This document shows positions 1-5,595 of a DNA stretch of 5,595 nt, piece after piece (positions within the stretch are counted from its first letter, which is position 1; the number at the start of each line of letters is the position of its first letter). Below the pieces are notes generated by a model, which had not been told where the DNA came from, did not search any database, and worked only from the letters and a program-made list of their open reading frames with translations. A program made the position numbers and the translations under genes. Location of the stretch: assembly GCA_038319625.1 (NCBI GenBank), contig JBBQDK010000153.1, positions 1 to 5,595 of the forward strand, written 5' to 3'. The stretch comes from JBBQDK01 sp038319625 (GTDB lineage: Bacteria; Pseudomonadota; Gammaproteobacteria; JBBQDK01).

Positions 1-275
1 ATCTACATGGCAGGCTCTGCCCACGCATTTGATCGCGGCTGGATGGCGCTGTTTCAGATACTGGCAGGCAAGCCTCTTGCCAACGGCAGTTTGCCGTACC
101 CGTTTACCCGCGATCATGTTTATAGCTGATTCTGTCTTGCGCGAGGTGCGGGCTTCCACCTTTATCTATCGCACCGGTCTTTCGGCGTTTTCTGGCGAAC
201 CGCATTTTTCCGGTGGTGCGTTCTCGGCGGCATGTTGGGTGGCCTGCTGGCAACACCGTAGGCCGTGGCTGTCAA
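1..275. other. No recognisable gene; possible degraded coding remnant
   Basis: No frame on either strand gives a protein I recognise. In the first + frame, positions 1-129 read as 42 plausible residues (including DRGWMALFQILAGKPL) before a TGA. The same frame then runs 130-261 and ends in a hydrophobic, glycine-rich stretch (VLGGMLGGLLATP) before a TAG. That could be the tail of a membrane protein interrupted by a stop, or simply chance. None of the three + frames resembles the part of phosphoglucomutase that should lie just upstream of the pgm fragment. I found no convincing promoter, tRNA or repeat. Confidence 0.25.
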
Positions 276-572
276 TCAGCGTCCAAAAGTTTCCAGGTGT
301 CAGCGGACGACACGGCAGGCACCATTCTGACGCAGGCTCCTGGTAACGGTGCATCCCTCGGCGGTTTGAAGGTGATTGCCAAGAGTAGATGGTTTGCGGC
401 GCGTCCGTCCGGTATCGAAGACATCTATAAGATTTATGCGGAGAGCTTTGATGGCGCGGATCATCTGCGCCGCATCCTGGAGGAAGCACAGACCATTGTC
501 GGTTCTGCGCTGGCGGCGCCCACACAGGAGCCTGGGATTGCGTCCGGAGAAATTACCAAGGAAAAGTCATGA
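213..572 (+). pseudogene. pgm: Phosphoglucomutase (alpha-D-glucose phosphate-specific), C-terminal fragment
   Basis: Phosphoglucomutase interconverts glucose-1-phosphate and glucose-6-phosphate in the cytoplasm, linking glycogen to glycolysis. Recognisable sequence starts near position 276 (VSADDTAGTILTQAPGNGA) and continues through GGLKV, WFAARPSG and EDIYKIYAESF to the end. This is the last ~95 residues of a family that is normally ~545 aa, and corresponds to the phosphate-binding C-terminal domain. The ATG at 213 is only the first ATG in the open frame; residues before ~276 do not look like Pgm, so the rest of the gene is missing or separated. Two near-invariant positions are changed: RPSGTE reads RPSGIE (codon ATC, 414-416), and the glycine before WFAARPSG is arginine (AGA, 387-389). 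The Thr belongs to the sugar-phosphate-binding loop, so activity would be doubtful even without truncation. The stop TGA (570-572) overlaps the glgP ATG, a typical operon junction. The family call is secure; pseudogene status is inferred. Confidence 0.8.
558..563 (+). promoter_or_regulatory. Ribosome binding site of glgP inside the pgm end
   Basis: AAGGAA lies five bases before the glgP ATG at 569, within the last codons of the pgm fragment. Together with the ATGA overlap it suggests that glgP translation was originally coupled to pgm translation. It also supports 569 as the true start. Confidence 0.6.
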
Positions 573-3115
573 GCGAACCAACACGAATCAGCCACCCCAA
601 GCAGGTTATTGTCTCCTCGGACGTCGAGGGGTTCGATGTCCTGTCCGAGCTTGCCCTGGATCTGCGTTCGTCGTGGGATCATGCCACTGACCAAGTGTGG
701 CGAAAGCTGGATACTGTGCTGTGGGAGCAGACCCAGAATCCCTGGGTCGTCTTGCAGACGGTGTCGCGGGAGAAGCTTCAGGCAGCGTTAACCGATCCCG
801 CTTTCCGCCAGCAGGTTGATGATCTGGTGCAAGTCAGGCGCGCTGCGGCGGCAGCGCCTGCCTGGTTTCAGCAAACCTATCAGAACTCGCAGCTGAGTTG
901 CGTTGCGTATTTCAGCATGGAATACATGTTGAGCGAAGCCTTGCCCATCTACTCAGGCGGACTGGGCAACGTGGCCGGCGATCAACTCAAGGCCGCCGGC
1001 GATTTGGGCATCCCGGTGATCGGCGTTGGGCTGCTCTACCAGCAAGGCTATTTTCGTCAGGTGATCGACAAGGACGGCGCGCAACAAGCCCTCTTTCCGT
1101 ATAACGATCCAGGACAGTTGCCGATCACACCGTTGCGTAAGACGAATGGTGAGTGGTTGCGATTGGAGATAGCGCTACCCGGTTACTCGGTCTGGTTGCG
1201 CGCCTGGCAGGTACAGGTCGGTCGCGTGAAGCTGTACCTGTTGGACAGCAACGACGCGGCGAATTATCCCGCGCATCGTGGCATCACCAGCGAGTTATAT
1301 GGCGGCGGGCCGGAGTTACGCCTGAAACAGGAAATGCTACTCGGCATCGGCGGCTGGCGACTCCTCGCGGCGCTCGATATCCAGCCGGAAGTCTGCCACT
1401 TGAACGAAGGGCATGCGGCCTTTGCCGTGTTGGAACGCACCCGCAGTTTCATGGAACAGAACGCGCAGCCATTCGAGGTCGCACTGGCCGTGACGCGAGC
1501 GGGCAATCTGTTCACCACCCACACGGCAGTGGCCGCCGGCTTCGATCGTTTCGCACCGGCGCTCATCGAACAATACCTCGGCGGTTATGCTGAGCAGAAG
1601 CTCGGCATGTCACGCCACGATTTTCTGGCGCTGGGCCGCCAGAACCCGAACGACGCATCTGAACCTTTCAACATGGCTTATCTGGCGATTCGCGGCAGCG
1701 GGGCGGTGAATGGCGTGAGCCGCTTGCATGGCAAGGTGAGCCGCCATTTGTTCGAGTCGCTCTTTCAACACTGGCCGGAGGAAGAAGTGCCGGTCGGCCA
1801 CGTCACCAACGGCGTCCACATGCCGACCTGGGATTCCGCTGCCGCCGATACTTTCTGGACGGAAGCGTGTGGCAAGGATCGCTGGCTGGGCGTAACAGAC
1901 ACGTTGGAGCAGGACATTCGCCGTGTCTCCAATGCAAGTCTCTGGAAATTTCGCACTGCCGCCAGTACGGTGCTTGTTGAATACGCGCGCGAACGATTGT
2001 CCAGGGAACTGGCCACGTCAGGGGCGTCGCCCGAGGCGGTCGACGCGGCGCAGCATTTGTTTGATCCCAATACATTGACACTTGGGTTCGCACGCCGTTT
2101 CGCCAGCTACAAGAGACCGAATCTGTTGCTCCACGATCCCGAACGACTGTTGCGCCTGTTGTCTAATCCGCAACGCCCGGTGCAGCTCATCATCGCCGGC
2201 AAGGCTCACCCCGCAGACGTTGCAGGGCAAGCACTGATTCAGCAATGGATACATTTCATCCGGCGGCTCGAGTTGCGTCCCCATGTGATCTTCCTCAGTG
2301 ACTACGACATGCATTTGACCGAGCAATTGGTGCAAGGCGTGGATGTCTGGCTCAACACGCCGCGACGGCCCTGGGAAGCTTGTGGTACGAGCGGCATGAA
2401 AGTACTGGTCAATGGCGGCATCAATCTGTCGGAATTGGACGGTTGGTGGGCGGAAGCCTACTCACCGGAAGTGGGCTGGGCGTTGGGGGATGGCCAGGAA
2501 CATGATAGCGATCCCGCCTGGGACGCTAGCGAAGCCGAAAAGCTTTATGACCTGCTAGAACACGAGGTGATCCCAGAGTTTTATACGCGCGATGAACAAG
2601 GCATCCCAAGCGCCTGGGTGTCGCGGATGCGGGAAAGCATGGCACGATTGACGCCGCGCTTTTCCAGCAACCGCGCGGTGCGTGAATACACCGAGCAACA
2701 CTACCTGCCGGCGGCCGCAGCTTATCTTGCACGGGCAGCTGACAAAGGCAAAGTCGGCGCAGAGATAGTTGATTGGCATCGCACGCTGGACCGGAAATGG
2801 ACCGCACTGCGCTTCGGCGGAGTGAAGATTGAAAGCGATGGCCGGCAGCATGTATTCGAGGTTCAGTTGTATCTCGATGATCTCGATCCGGAGGCAGTGC
2901 AGGTCGAGCTTTATGCCAATGGTGTTGACGGCGCGCCGCCTGAACGAGTGGTGATGCAGCGCGTGCGGCAACGGGTAGGCGCTGTTAACAATTATGCCTA
3001 TCGCGCCGGGGTGCCAGTGGCACGTCCGGCGACTGACTATACGGCTCGACTCATACCAAGTCGTGAGGGCGTGGCGGTTCCGCTGGAAGCCGCCGACATC
3101 CTGTGGCAGCGGTGA
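569..3115 (+). CDS. glgP: Alpha-glucan (glycogen/maltodextrin) phosphorylase, GT35
   Basis: This PLP-dependent cytoplasmic enzyme releases glucose-1-phosphate from the non-reducing ends of alpha-1,4-glucans. At 848 aa it fits the bacterial/archaeal GlgP subfamily that carries an N-terminal DUF3417-like domain, seen at about residues 20-105 (LALDLRSSWDHATDQVWRKL). The phosphorylase body follows: YFSMEY at 114-119, the glycine-rich IYSGGLGNVAGDQLKAAGDL, HLNEGHAAF from 277, HVTNGVH from 411, FARRFASYKRP from 507, and AGKAHPAD. In ACGTSGMKVLVNGG, Lys611 is the expected Schiff-base lysine for PLP. Residues from ~745 form the C-terminal beta-rich extension typical of this subfamily. No stops, frameshifts or altered core motifs are visible. 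The start is supported by AAGGAA five bases upstream and by the overlap with the pgm stop. glgX follows after 27 bases, so pgm-glgP-glgX was probably one transcript. This is the only intact glycogen gene in the window. Confidence 0.96.
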   Translation: MSEPTRISHPKQVIVSSDVEGFDVLSELALDLRSSWDHATDQVWRKLDTVLWEQTQNPWVVLQTVSREKLQAALTDPAFRQQVDDLVQVRRAAAAAPAWFQQTYQNSQLSCVAYFSMEYMLSEALPIYSGGLGNVAGDQLKAAGDLGIPVIGVGLLYQQGYFRQVIDKDGAQQALFPYNDPGQLPITPLRKTNGEWLRLEIALPGYSVWLRAWQVQVGRVKLYLLDSNDAANYPAHRGITSELYGGGPELRLKQEMLLGIGGWRLLAALDIQPEVCHLNEGHAAFAVLERTRSFMEQNAQPFEVALAVTRAGNLFTTHTAVAAGFDRFAPALIEQYLGGYAEQKLGMSRHDFLALGRQNPNDASEPFNMAYLAIRGSGAVNGVSRLHGKVSRHLFESLFQHWPEEEVPVGHVTNGVHMPTWDSAAADTFWTEACGKDRWLGVTDTLEQDIRRVSNASLWKFRTAASTVLVEYARERLSRELATSGASPEAVDAAQHLFDPNTLTLGFARRFASYKRPNLLLHDPERLLRLLSNPQRPVQLIIAGKAHPADVAGQALIQQWIHFIRRLELRPHVIFLSDYDMHLTEQLVQGVDVWLNTPRRPWEACGTSGMKVLVNGGINLSELDGWWAEAYSPEVGWALGDGQEHDSDPAWDASEAEKLYDLLEHEVIPEFYTRDEQGIPSAWVSRMRESMARLTPRFSSNRAVREYTEQHYLPAAAAYLARAADKGKVGAEIVDWHRTLDRKWTALRFGGVKIESDGRQHVFEVQLYLDDLDPEAVQVELYANGVDGAPPERVVMQRVRQRVGAVNNYAYRAGVPVARPATDYTARLIPSREGVAVPLEAADILWQR

Positions 3116-3142
3116 TTTCTTACAGATGGCGATGCGGAACGT

Positions 3143-4297
3143 ATGAACACACCTGAACGTCCGCTGAATGATTATGCGGCAGAGGTCTCCGAACACACTG
3201 AAGTCCGCAGCGGTGTTCCTCTGCCCTTAGGAATCCATGAATCCGCGGGCGGCGTCAACTTCGCGATATTCAGTCGTCACGCCAGCCGCGTTCGGCTGGA
3301 GTTGTTCGATTCTCCTGCCGACGCGATGCCGGTAAAGGTGATCGATCTCGATCCCGCGCGCTACCGCACGGGCGACGTGTGGCATGTCTGGGCCGAGAGA
3401 ATTTGTTCCGGCCAACTCTATGCCTACCGGGTGGACGGCCCGTACCAACCCGAGGAAGGTCATCGCTTCAATTTCAATAAACTGCTCCTGGACCCGTTTG
3501 CGACAGCGATCTCAGGCTTGCCTGACTGGGATTTCGGTCCGGCGCGCGGCTACGACCCGTTCGCGCCGGAGCAAGACCTGGTTATTTCGAGAGCGGATGA
3601 TGCCGGGGCCATGCCGAAATGCGTCTTCACTCACGAGCACTTCCACTGGCATGACGACCGACCGCGCCGGCATCCCTGGTCAGAGACCATCATTTATGAA
3701 ACGCATGTTCGCGGTTTCACTATTCATCCCAGCGCCAACGTCGAACATCCCGGCACTTACCGCGGCCTGATGGACAAGATTCCCTACTTGAAAGAGCTGG
3801 GCGTGACCGCCGTGGAACTGATGCCGGTGCACGAGTTCAACGAATACCAATCGACAGGTGTCAATCCGCAAACCGGACAGCCACTCAGAAACTATTGGGG
3901 TTACGATCCCGTCGCTTTCTTCGCCCCCAAAGCCTCTTACAGCAGTTCGGGCGGTATGGGCCAGCAGAAGCTGGAGTTCAAGGAAATGGTCAGGGCTCTG
4001 CACGGTGCCGGCATCGAAGTCATCCTGGATGATATTGGCTTGCGCGCAAGTACCGGCGGGGCTTCAGGTCGCTCATGTGCGACCATGTCTGAGCTCCGGA
4101 AACGGGTCGGGCCAAAACCTGGGTGCTTCAAGGCCGGAACAGTCGGGGGTGGTATGGTGAGGTGGCGCTTCGACGTCTCGTCACCAGCCGCAAGAGTCGA
4201 TTTGAATGGAGAAATCCAGAAGGAAATCCATACATCCTGCGCGACGAGATGCGCCGTACCATCGAGTCGCGCTACGCTGACGTCGCCTTTGCTCTGA
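3143..4297 (+). pseudogene. glgX: Glycogen debranching enzyme GlgX, truncated by rearrangement
   Basis: GlgX hydrolyses alpha-1,6 branches of phosphorylase-trimmed glycogen and so works directly with GlgP. The ORF is 384 codons, but only about residues 1-296 are GlgX; the full enzyme is usually 650-720 aa. The N-terminal CBM48-type beta-sandwich is present (PLGIHESAGGVNFAIFSRHA through YRVDGPYQPEEGHRFNFNKL), followed by the start of the GH13 barrel (ETHVRGFT at 186-193, KIPYLKELGVTAVELMPVHE, NYWGYDPVAFFAP at 250-262). Homology ends at GIEVILD near 4030, where the family continues with the conserved region I motif VVFNH. The nucleophile, acid/base and third catalytic carboxylate all lie beyond this point, so the product cannot be active. 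Codons from 4031 to the TGA at 4295-4297 read through orphan DNA and intron RNA sequence, not protein. The 3143 start is the only ATG in frame near the expected N-terminus, with a weak purine-rich GCGGAA upstream. The rest of glgX is not found downstream. Confidence 0.88.
4039..4050. repeat. 12-base perfect palindrome next to the glgX break
   Basis: CTTGCGCGCAAG equals its own reverse complement. It starts eight bases after the last glgX-like codon and lies 26 bases upstream of the presumed group II intron 5' end. It could be a protein-binding site, part of an older mobile-element end, or chance. No matching copy is apparent elsewhere in the window. Confidence 0.5.
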
Positions 4298-4392
4298 GCA
4301 GCACTTGAATGGAGAGCCGGATGCGTTGAGAGGCGCACGTCCGGTTCGGGGAGGATTCTTATGTGTGATATCGCACAGATAAAGTGTGCTTC
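4077..4392 (+). mobile_element. Group II intron remnant lacking its reverse transcriptase
   Basis: Group II introns are self-splicing ribozymes and retroelements. The anchor is a complete domain V at 4314-4347. The left end is placed at GTGCG (4077-4081), which fits the GUGYG 5' consensus. Between them lie structured-RNA features: a TCCG/CGGG hairpin with GAAA loop near 4095-4106; a long stem pairing TGGTGA (4155-4160) with TCACCA (4181-4186) and, inside it, GGCG with CGTC; and TGGA-GAAA-TCCA at 4207-4218. A hairpin TGTGTG-ATAT-CGCACA (4362-4377) after domain V may be part of domain VI. The element is about 316 bases. Complete introns without an ORF are usually ~600 or more, and mobile ones are 2-3 kb with a reverse transcriptase. 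No maturase motif such as YADD is encoded, so much of domains I-IV is deleted and the copy must be immobile by itself. The right boundary is uncertain by tens of bases, and the left is provisional. Confidence 0.7.
4314..4347 (+). ncRNA. Group II intron domain V
   Basis: This 34-nt element folds exactly as domain V. An outer 8-bp stem pairs GAGCCGGA with TCCGGTTC, a two-base CG bulge lies on the 3' strand, and an inner 6-bp stem pairs TGCGTT with GGCGCA under a GAGA (GNRA) tetraloop. The AGC catalytic triad is at 4315-4317. Length, bulge position and triad match the canonical catalytic hairpin of group II introns. Its conservation contrasts with the heavy loss elsewhere in the intron, which suggests recent decay. 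In one frame it reads as protein-like NGEPDALRGARPVR, a usual artefact of translating domain V. Confidence 0.9.
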
Positions 4393-4461
4393 TCGCGAGC
4401 AGACTGATTTTACGAATCTCTCGTGCAGCAAGTCGTGCATACGACAAATCGGAGAAGCCGC
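4393..4461 (+). other. Leader region of the BON-like gene
   Basis: This short stretch separates the intron remnant from the small secreted protein. It holds a 7-base direct repeat TCGTGCA (4421-4427 and 4433-4439, start-to-start distance 12). The second copy runs into ACGA, giving a weak TCGT-GCAT-ACGA inverted repeat. GGAGAAG at 4451-4457 is a good ribosome binding site, with GGAG seven bases before the ATG at 4462. No clear -35/-10 promoter pair could be picked out, and no glgX sequence resumes here. Confidence 0.35.
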
Positions 4462-4737
4462 ATGGATATGACTTCGATATGTATATCCTCATTCCGCAAC
4501 GCACTGATCACCGCCGGTCTAGCCACTGTTCTTGGCGTTGGCACCACGGCAGCCGCCAGCAATGATGCGGCCGTGCCACAGGCGCATAGCGACAGCATCG
4601 GTGCAGCGGTCACCGACACCGCCATTACCGCCAAGGTGAAGGCCAAGCTGATGGGTGAACATGTCCTCCTGAAGAACGCCGAAGCCGGCGCAATGGACTA
4701 CCATGAATCAGTCGATCAGCACGAAGCTGTAGTTTGA
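4462..4737 (+). CDS. Secreted BON-domain (OsmY-like) protein, truncated/frameshifted
   Basis: The reading frame gives 91 aa from the ATG at 4462, preferred over an upstream in-frame ATG at 4423 because it has GGAGAAG before it and puts a signal peptide at the N-terminus. Residues ~9-33 (FRNALITAGLATVLGVGTTAAAS) are a typical Sec signal with a likely cleavage after Ala-Ala-Ala, so the product should be periplasmic. The mature part contains AAVTDTAITAKVKAKLMGE, the first helix of a BON domain as in the hyperosmotically inducible OsmY family. The domain then fails. About eight extra residues precede AVV, and the frame stops at TGA just where BON proteins read VVxLSGxV. Adding one T near 4734 would give VVLSGNV, so a one-base deletion is likely. 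Even with this repair the second half of the BON domain is absent: only about 55 bases remain before the next gene. BON domains are thought to bind membranes or phospholipid. Probably a decayed gene; a short functional secreted peptide cannot be excluded. Confidence 0.7.
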   Translation: MDMTSICISSFRNALITAGLATVLGVGTTAAASNDAAVPQAHSDSIGAAVTDTAITAKVKAKLMGEHVLLKNAEAGAMDYHESVDQHEAVV

Positions 4738-4778
4738 GCGGTAATGTCCGACTTCCGCTACGTTGTTCAACGCTCTTG

Positions 4779-4784
4779 AAGGAG
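4779..4784 (+). promoter_or_regulatory. Strong ribosome binding site of the PRC-barrel gene
   Basis: AAGGAG lies eight bases before the ATG at 4793, followed by a purine run (AAGGA). This is the strongest Shine-Dalgarno sequence in the window. It fixes the start of the last gene in preference to the later in-frame ATG at 4805. Confidence 0.75.
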
Positions 4785-4792
4785 AAGGATAT

Positions 4793-5595
4793 ATGTTACG
4801 CAGCATGAACGATCTGGAGAACTACACTATCCATGCGACCGACGGCATTATTGGCCACGTAACGGATTTCTACTTCGATGACGAAAGGTGGGTCATCCGC
4901 TATCTCGTTGTCGACACCGGCACCTGGCTTTCGAGTCGAAAAGTTCTGATCTCGCCTGTCGCGATCGGCAACCCGGACTGGACGGAGAAAATACTGCCCG
5001 TTTCGATTACGAAGGAGCAGGTGAAAAACAGCCCCAACATTGATACCGAGAAGCCGGTCTCACGGCAGCACGAAATACAGTACCTTGAGTATTATGGCTA
5101 CCCGTTTTATTGGGGTGATGCTGGGCTCTGGGGCGGGGGAGTTTACCCGAATATGATGATGCCGAGCTACGCTAGCTTCGTATCGACACCGCTTACCGAA
5201 CATCCAGAAGCGGAGGAAGCTTACGCACGAGCTGATGCGGCGCGGCACCAGGATGACGATCCCCACCTGCGCAGTTGTAAAGCGGTCATGGACTATCACA
5301 TCCAGGCGGTCGATGGTGATATCGGCCACGTACAGGGCCTGCTCGTCGACGAAGAGACCTGGGCGATTCGATATCTCATCGTGGACACGAGCAACTGGTG
5401 GCTCGGCCACCTGGTGCTCATCGCGCCGCAATGGATCCAGAAGGTAAGTTGGTCCGACAAAACGGTGTCTGTTGACCTGACACGGCAATCCGTGAAAGAC
5501 GCCCCGGCGTACGATGCGGCGGCACAGATGAATCGTGAGCAGGAAGTGAACATCTTCAAACATTACGGGCATCCCGGCTATTGGGAGGACGAGGT
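4793..5595 (+). CDS. Tandem PRC-barrel domain protein (3' end beyond window)
   Basis: The frame is open from the ATG at 4793 to the window edge, giving 267 complete residues and no stop. It has two related PRC-barrel-type units. Unit 1 spans about residues 5-108 and unit 2 about 165-267, offset by 157 residues. Matching pairs are DGIIGHVTDFYFDDERWVIR / DGDIGHVQGLLVDEETWAIR, then IRYLVVDTGTWL / IRYLIVDTSNWW, VSITKEQVKNSPNID / VDLTRQSVKDAPAYD, and EYYGYPFYWGD / KHYGHPGYWED. The linker (109-164) starts glycine- and aromatic-rich and becomes acidic and alanine-rich. There is no signal peptide or membrane segment, so the protein is probably cytoplasmic. PRC barrels are small beta-barrels found in the photosynthetic reaction-centre H subunit and in RimM. 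Free-standing tandem forms are common near stress and envelope genes in proteobacteria and have no settled function; I do not assign one. By the position of unit 2, few residues should remain beyond the window. Confidence 0.85.
   Translation, partial: MLRSMNDLENYTIHATDGIIGHVTDFYFDDERWVIRYLVVDTGTWLSSRKVLISPVAIGNPDWTEKILPVSITKEQVKNSPNIDTEKPVSRQHEIQYLEYYGYPFYWGDAGLWGGGVYPNMMMPSYASFVSTPLTEHPEAEEAYARADAARHQDDDPHLRSCKAVMDYHIQAVDGDIGHVQGLLVDEETWAIRYLIVDTSNWWLGHLVLIAPQWIQKVSWSDKTVSVDLTRQSVKDAPAYDAAAQMNREQEVNIFKHYGHPGYWEDE

Noticed and set aside
2555..3196. Long antisense open frame (213 codons) opposite the end of glgP
   Set aside because: It lies entirely opposite the well-supported glgP C-terminus and glgX start. 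The translation is rich in Cys, His and Arg with no recognisable domain, as expected of a shadow frame.
4123..4308. Short + strand open frame (61 codons) inside the intron remnant
   Set aside because: It has no reverse-transcriptase or maturase motif, and it overlaps structured intron RNA. Most likely it is non-coding.
4362..4389. Rho-independent terminator after the intron
   Set aside because: The TGTGTG-ATAT-CGCACA hairpin is not followed by a T run. An alternative GCACA/TGTGC pairing overlaps it. It fits a domain VI-like hairpin better than a terminator.
3937..4440. Antisense open frame (167 codons) over the glgX break and intron
   Set aside because: It crosses the glgX end, orphan DNA and the intron domain V in one run, which no real protein would do. 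The + strand RNA structure explains the sequence better.
4471..4540. Start of the BON-like gene at the upstream ATG (4423)
   Set aside because: That start would add 13 polar, basic residues before the signal peptide and has no Shine-Dalgarno sequence. The ATG at 4462 has GGAGAAG upstream and gives a normal signal peptide.
5060..5572. Antisense open frame (170 codons) opposite the PRC-barrel gene
   Set aside because: The + strand reads as two clear PRC-barrel repeats with a strong ribosome binding site. The antisense product shows no family resemblance and is a by-product of + strand codon use.
1..5595. CRISPR array, tRNA, rRNA, toxin-antitoxin or defence genes
   Set aside because: No regularly spaced repeats, tRNA cloverleaf, rRNA segments or recognisable defence proteins were seen on either strand.

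Overview
The window looks like chromosomal DNA from a moderately GC-rich Gram-negative bacterium. A beta- or gamma-proteobacterium is the likeliest source: the glycogen genes, a BON-type periplasmic protein and a PRC-barrel protein are a common mix there. This assignment is by impression only, and no marker gene fixes the taxon. All credible genes are on the + strand.

Layout. Positions 1-275 hold no gene I can recognise. Positions 276-572 encode only the C-terminal end of an alpha-D-glucose-phosphate-specific phosphoglucomutase (pgm), with two substitutions at strongly conserved sites. Its stop codon overlaps the start of an intact glgP (569-3115, 848 aa), a GT35 alpha-glucan phosphorylase. 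27 bases later glgX (glycogen debranching enzyme) starts at 3143. Its homology stops abruptly near 4030, inside the first conserved catalytic-barrel motif, so the enzyme has no catalytic residues.

The sequence that follows the glgX break is not GlgX. It holds a 46-base orphan stretch with a 12-base perfect palindrome, then a group II intron remnant. The remnant has a GTGCG 5' end, several GNRA-capped hairpins and a textbook 34-nt domain V at 4314-4347. It lacks the reverse transcriptase and is far too short to be complete. No glgX sequence resumes after the intron.

Downstream the gene content changes. There is a small secreted protein (4462-4737) with the first half of a BON domain, cut short by what looks like a one-base deletion. 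It is followed by a well-translated gene (4793 to the window end) for a tandem PRC-barrel protein that runs off the window.

How it fits together. Pgm, GlgP and GlgX would normally form a glycogen breakdown unit: GlgP makes glucose-1-phosphate, GlgX removes the limit-dextrin branches, and Pgm converts glucose-1-phosphate to glucose-6-phosphate. Here only GlgP is intact and both neighbours are broken. The best reading is an eroded glycogen locus rearranged at a group II intron and joined to stress/envelope-type genes. I see no evidence for a new defence or other unknown system.
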